Positions 1-9,018 are shown, numbered from the stretch's first letter. The stretch: DNA of 64,000 nt from Nitrospirota bacterium (GCA_015233895.1 JADFXG010000008.1:62001-126000); one strand, 5' to 3'. Numbers and translations: made by a program. The notes: generated by a model from the letters alone, not told the origin.

Positions 1-87
1 CTCCTCTATTGCTTTTTGGGCCTCTGTCGTCATGTGCTGCTGTTTGCCAGGACCTGTACCAACCACATATATCTTACCTTTCTTCAT
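1..87 (-). CDS. cbiH: Cobalt-precorrin-3B C17-methyltransferase, N-terminal fragment
   Basis: Only the first 29 codons lie in the window; the gene runs off the left edge on the minus strand. The start codon is the ATG at 87-85, preceded by an AGGGG ribosome site 8 bases upstream. The peptide begins MKKGKIYVVGTGPGK and continues with a TTEAQKAI segment, the glycine-rich SAM-binding start and following helix seen in CbiH/CobJ tetrapyrrole methylases. Known family role: ring contraction and C17 methylation of cobalt-precorrin-3 in cobalamin synthesis. It is co-directional with cbiF and cbiG-cbiJ just upstream, which supports the assignment. It is too short to separate CbiH from other SAM-dependent corrin methylases by itself. 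Confidence 0.7.
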   Translation of the reverse strand, partial: MKKGKIYVVGTGPGKQQHMTTEAQKAIEE

Positions 88-114
88 TCATAACCCCTGT
101 GTTTAAAATTTTTT

Positions 115-147
115 CATCTGCGTTTATCTGCGTCATCTGCGGATTAA
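115..147. repeat. Dispersed ATCTGCG short repeat
   Basis: Three ATCTGCG units spaced by 3-4 bases end in ATCTGCGGATTAA, filling the gap between cbiF and cbiH. A close relative, inverted, lies at 44613-44645 with a further ATCTGCGG unit at 44684. No gene or hairpin explains it. Confidence 0.5.
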
Positions 148-152
148 AATCT

Positions 153-914
153 TTACTTCCTGCAACCGTGGCTGAAACCGGCATCATATAGTTTAGACTT
201 CTTACCGGTTGGGCTATCTGAGGCACTCAGTGCCTCGCCAACTAATATCAGCGCTGTTTTTTTGATTCCTGCCTCAGTTACCTTTAAGGCAATATCACTC
301 AGCGTTGCTCTGATTATCCTTTCAGTGGGCCACGAGGCTCTCTCCACTACCACTACCGGCGTTGAATCCTTGTACCCGCCTTTCAAAAGTTCCTCTGCTA
401 CCCTTTCTATCATTGATATACTTAGAAAAATCACAAGAGTAGCATTGTGAGTAGCAAGAGAGGAAAGCCTCTCCCGTTCAGGTACCGGAGTGTTACCCTC
501 AAGGCGCGTTATTATTACGCTTTGGCTTATCTCAGGGATTGTCAGCTCTTGCCTTAGAGCCGCAGATGCCGCTGCCAGTGAGGACACACCCGGCACTACC
601 TCATATTTTATTTGTAACTCCGTCAATCTCTCAATCTGTTCCGATATTGCGCTGTAAAATGACAAATCCCCCGTGTGCAGGCGCACTACGGTTTTATCAG
701 CCTCTGTCCATTTCTGTATTAATGCCGTTAACTCATCCAGTGTAAGTGCTGAGGAGTCAACCGTCCCGGCTGTTGTGCCCTTAAATATTTCAGGATTAAC
801 CAGACTGCCGGCATAGATAATTAAATCCGCACTGTCTATTAGTTTCTTTCCTTTAACTGTGATAAGTTCTGGATCCCCCGGTCCTGCCCCCACAAAAAAC
901 ACCACACCCGGCAT
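153..914 (-). CDS. cbiF: Cobalt-precorrin-4 C11-methyltransferase
   Basis: This 253-residue protein is the usual size for CbiF/CobM, the SAM-dependent enzyme that methylates C11 of (cobalt-)precorrin-4. The N-terminus has VVFFVGAGPGDPELITVKG, the uroporphyrin/corrin methylase signature, followed by LIIYAGSLVNPEI. The central VVPGVSSLAAASAALRQELT and the later TLVIFLSI blocks are also typical. The ATG at 914 has a GGGAGGG ribosome site and begins 3 bases after the stop of the upstream cbiG-cbiJ gene, so the two are co-transcribed; cbiH follows. The neighbours CbiG and CbiJ make the anaerobic (cobalt-early) route most likely, so CbiF is preferred over CobM. Confidence 0.9.
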   Translation of the reverse strand: MPGVVFFVGAGPGDPELITVKGKKLIDSADLIIYAGSLVNPEIFKGTTAGTVDSSALTLDELTALIQKWTEADKTVVRLHTGDLSFYSAISEQIERLTELQIKYEVVPGVSSLAAASAALRQELTIPEISQSVIITRLEGNTPVPERERLSSLATHNATLVIFLSISMIERVAEELLKGGYKDSTPVVVVERASWPTERIIRATLSDIALKVTEAGIKKTALILVGEALSASDSPTGKKSKLYDAGFSHGCRK

Positions 915-917
915 CTC

Positions 918-2450
918 TCAGCCCTCCCGTTCCACTACAAATATAAAAATCCCACACTCCATGGCAGCCGATGCTTTTTCAAAAAAACCGCCCTCTTTAC
1001 CGGTCTTTTTGGTTATCAGACAATCCACACCATATTGCCGGATTATTGCCGTGTTTAACTCTGCACCAAATGGCCCGTGCATACCAATTATGTTTTGAGG
1101 TTTAACCCCATTACTTATACAACTTGATATGGAGTTTTCAAACGGTAGTACCCGCACAAAGACATCATTTATTCCATAAGCTGCCAATTGTTTTACAAAT
1201 CCAAGCTCTTTGCTGCCAGTTGTAAAAAGAGGCTTTCGTATTTTTAGTTCTAAAATTTTCTTTACACATTCATCAAGAGATTTTACAAATATCAGTTTGT
1301 CATACCCCAGATCATCGGTTACATCAGTGCTTCGTGATTTTTGAATGTATTCAATGTCAAGCTCAGCCGATACCCGTTGAGCAAGAGGCGTTATAACCTG
1401 AGCATACGGGTGTGTGCAATCTATGATTCTTTTAATGTGCCGTTCAATTATAAATTTCTTCAGTGAGTTATTGTTAAAATTCTCTAAAACTGCCCTGTCG
1501 CCAAATTTCTCTCTAAACAGGTTGTGGCCATACTCCGTGGCTGTAGATATATAAAACGGTACACTTTCAGAGTCAAGCCTTTGTGCCTCACATACGCCCT
1601 CGGTTGTTCCGCCCAAAATCAATACCATATCCCTGAGTCCGTAGCCGGACTTACGGCTAAATAAGAGAATCTCCCTGGCAACAGCGATTGTAACCTTTTT
1701 AAATATGGTTTTAGGGAGCACAAGTTGAGCATTCTTGCCCGAAAGTACAGCTACGGGCTCAGAGACGCCATGCACACCGATAGACTTAAAGGCAGTTTCA
1801 GACCGGGCTGCCTGTGGCGTAATATTATAATAATGCTCAATCATCCATTTTGGTATATATCTGATATGAAGAGAAAGCTCCTCTGCCGCCTGTAGTAGTC
1901 CATCCTCATTTTTTTTAGCCCAGGCCGTGGCAATACAGCGGATTTTGGCTGTCGTAATTCCCGCCATCTTACAGCCCTCCGTTATGGCATAAATAATGTC
2001 CTCTTTGAGAGCGCCCTTTTTTGTGCCAACTCCAACTATATAGTTGCGGTCAGACTCAGTTTTTGTCGTTATAACGGGCTCAGCTCCTGTTATTGAGCTT
2101 ATGATAAAGGTGAGTTCGTTTGCTCCCCCCTCATGCCCCGAAAGTGTGCTTATAACAAACCGGCACGACTCATCAAGAGTCACAACGGCTGGGTCTGTAT
2201 GTTTATCTTTAATAAGAGGCGCAATGGTTCGGTTAACTATGCCCAGAGACATTATAAAAACCAACCGCTTGTACTTATTAAAAATCGAGGCCAAACACTC
2301 AGACAACTTGCTAAAACCATGTGAATCGGCTCTGCCGTTTAAAAAGGGAAGAGCTTCGTTTTTAATAAAAATACTTGCTGGTATCTCCGCGGCAATCACT
2401 CCGGCAACATGAGCCCCTTCCTGATTAAGCGCTATCAGGGCTGTTTCCAT
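918..2450 (-). CDS. cbiG/cbiJ: Fused cobalt-precorrin-5A hydrolase / cobalt-precorrin-6A reductase (CbiG-CbiJ)
   Basis: This is a two-domain cobalamin enzyme of about 510 residues. The N-terminal half carries CbiG hallmarks: GIVNRTIAPLIKDKHTDPAV, LSGHEGGANEL, and a C-terminal part beginning YIVGVGTKKG. CbiG opens the delta-lactone of cobalt-precorrin-5A and releases acetaldehyde. The second half starts at MVLILGGTTEGVCEAQRL and has DCTHPYAQVIT and FTTGSKEL, matching CbiJ/CobK, the NAD(P)H-dependent precorrin-6A reductase. The open frame reaches a TTG at 2510, but the ATG at 2450 (protein start METALIALNQEG) fits the CbiG N-terminus better; a GGAAAGGA box lies somewhat far (about 18 bases) upstream. 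The gene is directly followed by cbiF. The fusion puts two non-consecutive pathway steps in one polypeptide. Confidence 0.88.
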   Translation of the reverse strand: METALIALNQEGAHVAGVIAAEIPASIFIKNEALPFLNGRADSHGFSKLSECLASIFNKYKRLVFIMSLGIVNRTIAPLIKDKHTDPAVVTLDESCRFVISTLSGHEGGANELTFIISSITGAEPVITTKTESDRNYIVGVGTKKGALKEDIIYAITEGCKMAGITTAKIRCIATAWAKKNEDGLLQAAEELSLHIRYIPKWMIEHYYNITPQAARSETAFKSIGVHGVSEPVAVLSGKNAQLVLPKTIFKKVTIAVAREILLFSRKSGYGLRDMVLILGGTTEGVCEAQRLDSESVPFYISTATEYGHNLFREKFGDRAVLENFNNNSLKKFIIERHIKRIIDCTHPYAQVITPLAQRVSAELDIEYIQKSRSTDVTDDLGYDKLIFVKSLDECVKKILELKIRKPLFTTGSKELGFVKQLAAYGINDVFVRVLPFENSISSCISNGVKPQNIIGMHGPFGAELNTAIIRQYGVDCLITKKTGKEGGFFEKASAAMECGIFIFVVEREG

Positions 2451-2695
2451 TATATTATTTTTGTTAATTCCTTTCCATGTTTTATAAATAAGAGGATTAC
2501 TAAGAAGCAATCATTCTTCATTTTAACTATGTTCTTATTTTAACGTTTGAAGGTAAAGGAAAGTCAAGGTTAAAATGCACACGCAGCAAAATGGAGGAGT
2601 TTTCAGAGGGAAAATATAGAAAGGTTATGGATTATAGACAACTAAATCCACCTCATGTTAGTATGTATATAAAAGGGGCGAAATTGTAACATCTA

Positions 2696-4195
2696 ATGAT
2701 TGAATTAGAAAGAAAACTACAGAAACTTGCCGGTGAAATCCGCAAGAAGTATGAAAATATAAAAAGCAAAGAATCCACAAAAGTTGCTTTAACAATGCCA
2801 CTTTTGCAGGCACTCGGATACGATGTCTTTGACCCTGCAGAGGTTGTTCCTGATTATATGATAACGGTTGAGCACCAGGCCCCATACACGGTTGACTATG
2901 TAATTATGCAGGGGGGTAAACCGTCAATGCTTGTAGCGTGTACACACTGGGGCACTAACCTTGACAAGGAAAAAAATCCACTTTATGAAATTTTCCCGCT
3001 GACCCAGGCAAGAATTGGAATACTTACAAACGGCGTGGTTTACCGTTTTTACACCGATTCTGATAAACCCGGTAAAATGGATGCAATCCCGTTTTTTGAA
3101 TTAAATGTTATGGAGGTAACCGATACCTCAATTGATACGCTAAGCAGATTTCTTAAACATCTCTTTAGCCTTGATGCACTGCTGCCGGCAGCAAAGGAGC
3201 TAAAAAGAGAGAGAGAGAAATCTATAATCTTGAGAAAAATTCTTAACAAACATGCCGTACATAAGAAGGAATTTCTCATCTATATCAGAGAGGATATTTT
3301 CTCATCGGTACTATGGAGTTTGATGGAGTTCTATAAGGGTGTGGTTGTTGCAAACGGGTGCAACAACTTTAAGCGTCTTGAAATATTTCTATTTACGATG
3401 CGTTGTGACCTCTTAATTATTGACGAATGCTATTTTGAAAGTCTTGATGCTTTTTGTGAGTTTATTTATACGATTCAATATTCTAATGCCAAGTTTAAGA
3501 TCTTAGCGATAATGAGTTCTCAGACCGATTTAGAACAGGTGCAAAGACTTCTGAAAAAGTGTGATGTAATTGTTGATATATTAGTAAGGCCTTTTACTCT
3601 GAAGCGAATGTATGGATATGTAGAAAGCGCTTTTGGGTTGAAAAAACCAGTAGAGACCGGAGTAAAACATATCACAAATGTTCAGATTAAAAGCGGTATG
3701 ATATTAGCTGAAAACGTGTATATACCCGGTAAGGATGAACCATTGATAGAATGCGGTGTGGTACTGGGAGATGCCCATATTTTGGATCTTATAAAGCACA
3801 ATATTTCAAAAATAAAGGTCCACGAGGACTCCTATAAATTCATCAATTGCTGGGAATTCAAAAAGTGCACCAATTTTGAAGATTGCCCTGCTTTTTTGAA
3901 TGTTGATGCTGATGGCTTCTTAGAAGGAGTCAATGCAGGACGTGCATGTATGTACATAAATGCAACTATGGATATGTGCGGCGGCGGTAGAAGGTACAAG
4001 TCATGGGAGGAAAAGATAAAAGTGATCTGCCATGATTGCGATTTCTACACGATGATAACAACCAGTAATGACAATAAAATCCCTCCCTCGGCACAACTAA
4101 TTGAACATATGGATAAAAACGTCAAAAAAAGGAAAAATATGGATGCGGCAAGGAATGAATTCGAACAAAGAAAACGAACAAAAGGAGGCAGTTAG
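2696..4195 (+). CDS. Chimeric protein: inactive HSDR_N-like nuclease domain, receiver-like domain, HD-GYP-leader-like segment and two-CW cysteine module
   Basis: The protein has 499 residues and no single matching family. Residues 1-160 look like the type I restriction R-subunit N-terminal (HSDR_N) PD-(D/E)XK fold: VDYVIMQGGKPSMLV, ending in ACT where an active enzyme has an ExK pair, so catalysis is probably lost. Residues 215-312 resemble a degenerate response-regulator receiver (LLIIDE, then AIMSS, then LVRPF in place of the usual KPF). Residues 328-376 (SGMILAENV ... DLIKHNISKIKVHED) resemble the short domain preceding HD-GYP phosphodiesterases. Residues 383-450 contain NCWEFKKC and six further cysteines (CP, AC, MC, ICHDC), the two-CW pattern. 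No membrane segment. It stands alone, divergent from the cobalamin genes. The start has no strong ribosome site, but an in-frame stop just upstream excludes an earlier start. A signalling or scaffold role is inferred. Confidence 0.72.
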   Translation: MIELERKLQKLAGEIRKKYENIKSKESTKVALTMPLLQALGYDVFDPAEVVPDYMITVEHQAPYTVDYVIMQGGKPSMLVACTHWGTNLDKEKNPLYEIFPLTQARIGILTNGVVYRFYTDSDKPGKMDAIPFFELNVMEVTDTSIDTLSRFLKHLFSLDALLPAAKELKREREKSIILRKILNKHAVHKKEFLIYIREDIFSSVLWSLMEFYKGVVVANGCNNFKRLEIFLFTMRCDLLIIDECYFESLDAFCEFIYTIQYSNAKFKILAIMSSQTDLEQVQRLLKKCDVIVDILVRPFTLKRMYGYVESAFGLKKPVETGVKHITNVQIKSGMILAENVYIPGKDEPLIECGVVLGDAHILDLIKHNISKIKVHEDSYKFINCWEFKKCTNFEDCPAFLNVDADGFLEGVNAGRACMYINATMDMCGGGRRYKSWEEKIKVICHDCDFYTMITTSNDNKIPPSAQLIEHMDKNVKKRKNMDAARNEFEQRKRTKGGS

Positions 4196-4220
4196 TTGCT
4201 GTTTTACTGAAGGTCTAATA

Positions 4221-5036
4221 TTATCTTCTAAAAGTCCAGTTGTTGGAGTGGTATTTTTTTTCAAGTAATTCAGCAGATTTTTTTTCCTCACCGGTAAGAG
4301 TTCCCTCTTTAAGAGTAATGCCAAAGGTCTCTTCAAATGCGCTTACAATGCCTGACATCAGAAGCTCAATTGTAATATTGCTGTTAAAGAAGTTAAGGCC
4401 TGGCAGAAGGTTTTCTGTTTCACTAAAAAGCTCATTAAGCAAACCTCTTTCCGTTAATAGTGGAATAGAACCCTGTTCAAGAAATCCGCCGTCATAGCGT
4501 TTTTGGGCCGCTCCCATCACCTTAAACCCATTGCCTCCCATTGAAACTGTAAGTTCGCTGAATGACGTTGATGCAAAACAGAGCGGATTGCCGGAGGATA
4601 GTGTCCTTCTGTTTAATCTCCTATGGCTTAGAATAGCATCTATCCCAAGGTTTTTAACAGCAAGAAGGAAAGCCGAGCTTATGAGTTTGTAGTTATTTAA
4701 AAGACTATCGGTAAATGGAACACTTGGGTGTTTTTTGCCACATATGCCTGCAACCGAAGAAAAACTGTAGGTTAGCTCGTTTCCGTGCAGTATTGCCCTG
4801 CCACCGGTTGGCCTTCTTACAACAGGAATTTCAAGCTCATTACACCTAACTAAGTTAATGTCACTGATTTTCTGAAATGCCCCGATAGTTATTGAAGGAT
4901 TTGTCCAGCCGTAAAATCTGAGTGTCGGCAACGCCTTACTTGCAACAACACTTTCCGCTATCGCCTCATCCAATGCCATATTAAATCCGGCACTATGTGT
5001 GCTGTATGTTATTAAGCGCCAGTGATTGTCTTTCAT
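4221..5036 (-). CDS. lipM: Octanoyltransferase LipM / lipoate-protein ligase A family
   Basis: This is a 271-residue BPL/LPL-fold acyltransferase. The N-terminal FNMALDEAIAE, RFYGWTNPSITIGAFQ and VVRRPTGGRAILHGNELTYS blocks are characteristic. The later PLCFASTSFSELTV places a cysteine where LipM has its catalytic Cys, and KVMGAAQKR followed by FLEQGSIPLL is typical of LipM. Expected reaction: transfer of octanoyl from acyl carrier protein to a lipoyl domain such as GcvH. Ligase (LplA) activity cannot be excluded from sequence alone. It is convergent with the chimeric regulator (25 bases apart) and monocistronic here. Confidence 0.8.
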   Translation of the reverse strand: MKDNHWRLITYSTHSAGFNMALDEAIAESVVASKALPTLRFYGWTNPSITIGAFQKISDINLVRCNELEIPVVRRPTGGRAILHGNELTYSFSSVAGICGKKHPSVPFTDSLLNNYKLISSAFLLAVKNLGIDAILSHRRLNRRTLSSGNPLCFASTSFSELTVSMGGNGFKVMGAAQKRYDGGFLEQGSIPLLTERGLLNELFSETENLLPGLNFFNSNITIELLMSGIVSAFEETFGITLKEGTLTGEEKKSAELLEKKYHSNNWTFRR

Positions 5037-5187
5037 TGAAGCATAATACTAAACCACCCAGACATTGTCAAGAAACCGATTTAAGAACTAATTTGGTATT
5101 AAATCCCCCAAATATGATAAAATACAGTGTCTCTGAGCAGAGTCATTATATGACAACAACTCAAACAAAATGGAGGAGGCAGTGACG

Positions 5188-5808
5188 ATGTTAGAAAACA
5201 TTAAATGGGTATGCCATGATTGTTTTAAGATAACCGGAGAAAAAACCATTTACACTGACCCTTACAACATTAAAAAACCCGATAAGGCGGATTTGATTTT
5301 TATAACCCACACTCACTTTGACCATTTTTCACCAGATGATATACGAAAGATAAGCGACCAAAACACGGCCTTTGTAATTCCCCACGATTGTGCCTTTAAG
5401 CTTACCGGTAACGTTAAAGTAGCAATGCCCGGGGATAAGTTTACAGTTTCAGGAATAGAGGTAGAGGTGGTGCCTGCGTATAATACCAATAAAAATTTCC
5501 ATCCAAAGGCCAACAACTGGCTGGGATACATTTTTAAGGTAAACGGCATAAGAATTTATTTGGCAGGAGATACCGACCATATCCCTGAGATGCGCGCGCT
5601 TTCAAACATTGACATAGCTATTCTTCCTGTTAGCGGCACCTATGTCATGACAGCCGATGAGGCTGCAGCAGCGGCTCTTGACATTAAACCAAAGATAGCT
5701 GCCATCCCTATGCATTATGCCACGATTGTGGGAACTAAAGAGGATGCCAAACGGTTTGCTGTATTACTTGAAGGCAAAGTTAAGGTATATATCCCAAATG
5801 CTGTATAA
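5188..5808 (+). CDS. MBL-fold metal-dependent hydrolase
   Basis: This 206-residue metallo-beta-lactamase-fold hydrolase resembles the UlaG/UPF0173 group. The metal motif THTHFDHFS (HxHxDH) is near residue 45; YLAGDTDHIPEM supplies the bridging Asp and AIPMHYATI a later His. The frame is open from 5170, but the ATG at 5188 sits 8 bases after GGAGGAGG (5172-5179), so the start is placed there. No signal peptide, so cytosolic. Substrate unknown. It lies 13 bases before nth with the same direction and probably shares its transcript. Confidence 0.82.
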   Translation: MLENIKWVCHDCFKITGEKTIYTDPYNIKKPDKADLIFITHTHFDHFSPDDIRKISDQNTAFVIPHDCAFKLTGNVKVAMPGDKFTVSGIEVEVVPAYNTNKNFHPKANNWLGYIFKVNGIRIYLAGDTDHIPEMRALSNIDIAILPVSGTYVMTADEAAAAALDIKPKIAAIPMHYATIVGTKEDAKRFAVLLEGKVKVYIPNAV

Positions 5809-5821
5809 GGACTCAAATAAT

Positions 5822-6442
5822 ATGGTTAAAGAAATAGTCTCAAAACTTAAAGGCAATTTCCCTAACGCTAAGTGTGCCCTCAATTTCACAACTGAGTTTG
5901 AACTGCTTGTGGCTACTATTCTTTCTGCCCAGTGTACCGATGTACGGGTAAACATCGTGACAAAAACTCTGTTTAAAAAATATCCAACTGTTGCAGACTT
6001 TGCAAATGCTGATTTAAGCATACTTGAGGAGGATATTAAAACGACAGGGTTTTTTAAAAACAAGGCAGAGGCAATCAAAAAGTGTGCCGGTACAATTATT
6101 GCTGATTATGCCGGTAGCGTTCCCCCCAAAATGGAGGAGTTAACCAAATTGCCCGGAGTAGGGCGAAAAACGGCGAGCGTGGTTTTAGCTGTGGCGTTTT
6201 CTATTCCCGCTATTGCAGTGGACACCCACGTACTAAGAATAACTAACCGCCTCAGGCTGGTTAACTCCAAAAACCCTGAAAAAGTGGAAATGACACTCAG
6301 AGAGCTGATTCCGGAAACGGAATGGATTGCATTTTCCCTTAGTACCGTTCTTTTTGGCCGTACCATTTGCAAGGCAATAAAACCTCTCTGCTCTAAATGC
6401 TTTTTGAATACGCTGTGTCCGTGGCCGGATAAAAATATCTAA
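5822..6442 (+). CDS. nth: Endonuclease III (DNA glycosylase/AP lyase)
   Basis: Base-excision repair enzyme of 206 residues that removes oxidised pyrimidines and cleaves the abasic site. The helix-hairpin-helix LPGVGRKTASVVL includes the catalytic Lys, and VDTHVLRI supplies the catalytic Asp. The C-terminal 4Fe-4S ligands are intact in the C-X6-C-X2-C-X5-C spacing (CKAIKPLCSKC...C). The open frame extends back into the upstream gene; the ATG at 5822 gives the normal length, with AAGGA 12 bases upstream. An alternative ATG at 5798 would overlap the upstream gene. Followed after 2 bases by birA. Confidence 0.94.
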   Translation: MVKEIVSKLKGNFPNAKCALNFTTEFELLVATILSAQCTDVRVNIVTKTLFKKYPTVADFANADLSILEEDIKTTGFFKNKAEAIKKCAGTIIADYAGSVPPKMEELTKLPGVGRKTASVVLAVAFSIPAIAVDTHVLRITNRLRLVNSKNPEKVEMTLRELIPETEWIAFSLSTVLFGRTICKAIKPLCSKCFLNTLCPWPDKNI

Positions 6443-6444
6443 AT

Positions 6445-7185
6445 ATGGATTTTAGTTATAATATCCAGTACGTAACTGAAACCGCCTCCACAAACGACCT
6501 TGCTAAAACACTTGCCAGACAAAATGTCCCGCACGGCACTGTGATTATTGCTGACAGCCAGCACAAAGGACGTGGAAAGGGCAAAAACGAGTGGTTTTCA
6601 CCCCCTGGCGTAAACATCTATATGTCTGTCATATTAAGGCCTGAGCAGGGCTTTCCATTGACACTTATGAATGTTATAAGTTCTCTCTCTTTAGTCTCTG
6701 CGATTAAAGATACCTGCAAACTAACTGTGTGGCCTAAGTGGCCAAATGATATATACTGCGGCAATAAAAAACTCGGCGGGATTCTTTCTGAGTCCTCATC
6801 GGCAGGCAGCACGGTGTCTTACATCGTTACCGGAATTGGCCTCAATGTTAATACTAAAGAGTTTCCTGATTTGTTAAAAAACACGGCCACAAGTATTTTT
6901 TTAGAGACAGGGAAAGACTTTGAAAGAGGACGCATCATCGAGTCTCTGCTAAAATACTTTGCAGCATATTATGATAAATTAAAGTTTGAGAAGAAATCCC
7001 TGATTAAAACGTGGGAATCACTCAGCAAGACCATAAATTCCACAGTCTCGGTTTCTACAGATAACGGGGTTGTCTGTGGCAGAGCGATTGGCATAAACGA
7101 TGATGGGTTTCTCATTGTAGAAAAACCAGAGGGTTCAAAAGTGTTATTGAAAAGCTGCGATATTACCCATGCTGTTATCTATTGA
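6445..7185 (+). CDS. birA: Biotin--[acetyl-CoA-carboxylase] ligase, without DNA-binding domain
   Basis: This 246-residue protein attaches biotin to carboxylase carrier domains. The N-terminus reads TASTNDLAKTLA, then DSQHKGRGKGKNEWFSPP (the GRGRxG biotinyl-AMP loop with Lys variants), WPKWPNDIYCGNKKLGGIL and VTGIGLNVN. It lacks the N-terminal winged helix of E. coli BirA, so it should be a group I ligase without repressor function. A small C-terminal beta domain (residues about 200-246) is present. Its last 17 bases overlap coaX, indicating translational coupling. Confidence 0.93.
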   Translation: MDFSYNIQYVTETASTNDLAKTLARQNVPHGTVIIADSQHKGRGKGKNEWFSPPGVNIYMSVILRPEQGFPLTLMNVISSLSLVSAIKDTCKLTVWPKWPNDIYCGNKKLGGILSESSSAGSTVSYIVTGIGLNVNTKEFPDLLKNTATSIFLETGKDFERGRIIESLLKYFAAYYDKLKFEKKSLIKTWESLSKTINSTVSVSTDNGVVCGRAIGINDDGFLIVEKPEGSKVLLKSCDITHAVIY

Positions 7186-7918
7186 CATAGGTAACACAAA
7201 TGTAAAGGTTGGTATTATCGGTCAGCAGTTTGTTTTACAAAAGACATCTATACCAAAAGAGTTATTTAACGGAGAGAATAATCCTTTTGCAGGGCTTTTC
7301 TCAGATGCTAAAATAAACAGGATAGTTGTCATGTCGGTTGTTCCGGACATTACAGAGCGCGTTGTAACGGCGGCAAGCAGGTATTTTGGACCAGAACCGG
7401 TATTAATTACAAACGCTGTAGAGGCCGGTGTAAAATTTAATATCAAATACCCGGAGCGCGTTGGAATTGACAGGGTGGCTGTGGCTTTGGCCTCTTTTGA
7501 GGCACTTAAGGGGCCAACATTGACTGTTGACTTTGGAACGGTAACTTCTATGAGTGTAATGGATAAAGACGGTGTGTTTTCCGGCGGAGCACTTTTCCCT
7601 GGAGTGAGCCTCATCACAGAGAGCCTCCATAGCCACACGGCGTTGCTTCCTGCCGTACATTTTGACGGCTTGAAAAAACCATCAGCACTGGGAAAACATA
7701 CGGAGGAGGCGATTCTTTCCGGGATTTTTTACGGCACCTCCGGGGCGGTTGATACCATCACGTGTGAAACAGAGAGAGAATTAGGTTATAATATCAGAGT
7801 TGTGATAACGGGCGGTGGTGCACCGGTGATGGAGTCTTTTTTGAAACGGGTGGATTTGGTTGATTTGGATCTCTCGCTAAAGGGGCTTATGCTTCTTTAT
7901 GAACGATTAAACAAATGA
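7169..7918 (+). CDS. coaX: Type III pantothenate kinase
   Basis: This 249-residue ASKHA-fold enzyme phosphorylates pantothenate in the first step of coenzyme A synthesis. The N-terminal phosphate loop LLSIDIGNTNVKVGI, the ERVGIDRVAVALAS motif, TVDFGTVTSMSVMD, GGALFPGVSL and the late VITGGGAP are all characteristic of CoaX. It overlaps birA by 17 bases and the next gene by 4 (ATGA), so it sits in a tightly coupled cofactor operon. Confidence 0.94.
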   Translation: MLLSIDIGNTNVKVGIIGQQFVLQKTSIPKELFNGENNPFAGLFSDAKINRIVVMSVVPDITERVVTAASRYFGPEPVLITNAVEAGVKFNIKYPERVGIDRVAVALASFEALKGPTLTVDFGTVTSMSVMDKDGVFSGGALFPGVSLITESLHSHTALLPAVHFDGLKKPSALGKHTEEAILSGIFYGTSGAVDTITCETERELGYNIRVVITGGGAPVMESFLKRVDLVDLDLSLKGLMLLYERLNK

Positions 7919-9018
7919 ATCGATACGACGTACATGCGGCGATAGTTGGAGGGGGGCCTGCAGGCGCCACTGCAGCAAGGGTTTTAAGCCGGGCATCAAT
8001 AGAGACGGTGTTAATTGAGAGGAACCCCGACAATGATAAACCATGCGGAGGAGGGTTAATCTCCACGGCTTTTCAGGAATTTGACTTACCGGAATCCTTA
8101 ATCAAGCGCAAAGTACATTCACTTGAAATCGTATCCCCAAAGGGTGTTGTGCAAGAGATAGACCTTGGCGGTACTTTTCTCTCAATAATTAACCGCAGGG
8201 AATTTGACAAAGCGCTGAGACTTGAGGCACAAGGGGCTGGAGCCTCCGTAATTACAGGTAACGTAACAGGAGTTAGTTTTGGCAAAGGAGTTGTGATACT
8301 TAAAATAAATACCGATGGCCAGGAGAAGATTTTACGAGCAAAATATGTGATAGCGGCAGACGGTGTAAACTCCACCATTCGGAAAGCGGTAACCGGCACA
8401 TTTCCTGGGCGGGTCTTTACAGCTCATGAGATTATACAGGGAGAGAGCATACCAGCGTGCCGTTTTCAGTTTGGGAGACATTATGCACCTGAGTTTTACG
8501 CATGGGTTTTTCCACACAGTGAAGGCATATCGGCTGGAACCGGTACTATAGATACATCTGCCGTAAACCGGCATCTGGATAATTTTATAAAGGACAGTGG
8601 ATTTAATAGAACCGGTAAAAGAAGGGGATATTTCATTCCTGTCTGGGACGGTGGGGTTTATTACAAAAACGGGATTTTCTTTGTAGGCGATGCCGCAGGC
8701 CAGGTGCTCCCTATGACTTATGAGGGAATATACTATGCCATGAAGTCAGCAAAATTAGCGGCTGATGCCATAATTAACAATAAACCAAATAATTATAAGA
8801 AACACTGGCAGTCAAAATATAAAAAACACTTTATACTGATGAGAGCACTTCAGAATTATTTCTTAAAAACTGATGAAGCAGCCGAAAAACTCGTTTCAAT
8901 TCACAGCAGGGCTGACATAAGAGAGGCCTCACTTGGTCTGTGGATTCAAAAGAACATGAAATTGAAAGAACTTACGGTTTTAACAACAAAACTACTTAAA
9001 AGGTATCTTTTCTCCTGA
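7915..9018 (+). CDS. Geranylgeranyl reductase family FAD-dependent oxidoreductase
   Basis: This 367-residue flavoprotein begins with a Rossmann dinucleotide fold (AAIVGGGPAGATAARVL), followed by PCGGGLIS, a family signature, and has YVIAADGVNSTIRKAV and GDAAGQVLPMTYEGIYYAM (second FAD motif). Members saturate isoprenoid chains (geranylgeranyl groups of archaeal lipids or chlorophyll, or quinone side chains) or act as uncharacterised membrane-associated reductases. The natural substrate here cannot be read from sequence; a quinone or polyprenoid is a reasonable guess. It overlaps coaX by 4 bases and precedes tonB by 33. Confidence 0.85.
   Translation: MNRYDVHAAIVGGGPAGATAARVLSRASIETVLIERNPDNDKPCGGGLISTAFQEFDLPESLIKRKVHSLEIVSPKGVVQEIDLGGTFLSIINRREFDKALRLEAQGAGASVITGNVTGVSFGKGVVILKINTDGQEKILRAKYVIAADGVNSTIRKAVTGTFPGRVFTAHEIIQGESIPACRFQFGRHYAPEFYAWVFPHSEGISAGTGTIDTSAVNRHLDNFIKDSGFNRTGKRRGYFIPVWDGGVYYKNGIFFVGDAAGQVLPMTYEGIYYAMKSAKLAADAIINNKPNNYKKHWQSKYKKHFILMRALQNYFLKTDEAAEKLVSIHSRADIREASLGLWIQKNMKLKELTVLTTKLLKRYLFS

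Noticed and set aside
2658-2885. Minus-strand open frame of 75 codons
   Set aside because: Shadow of the 499-residue gene on the other strand, with no family features.
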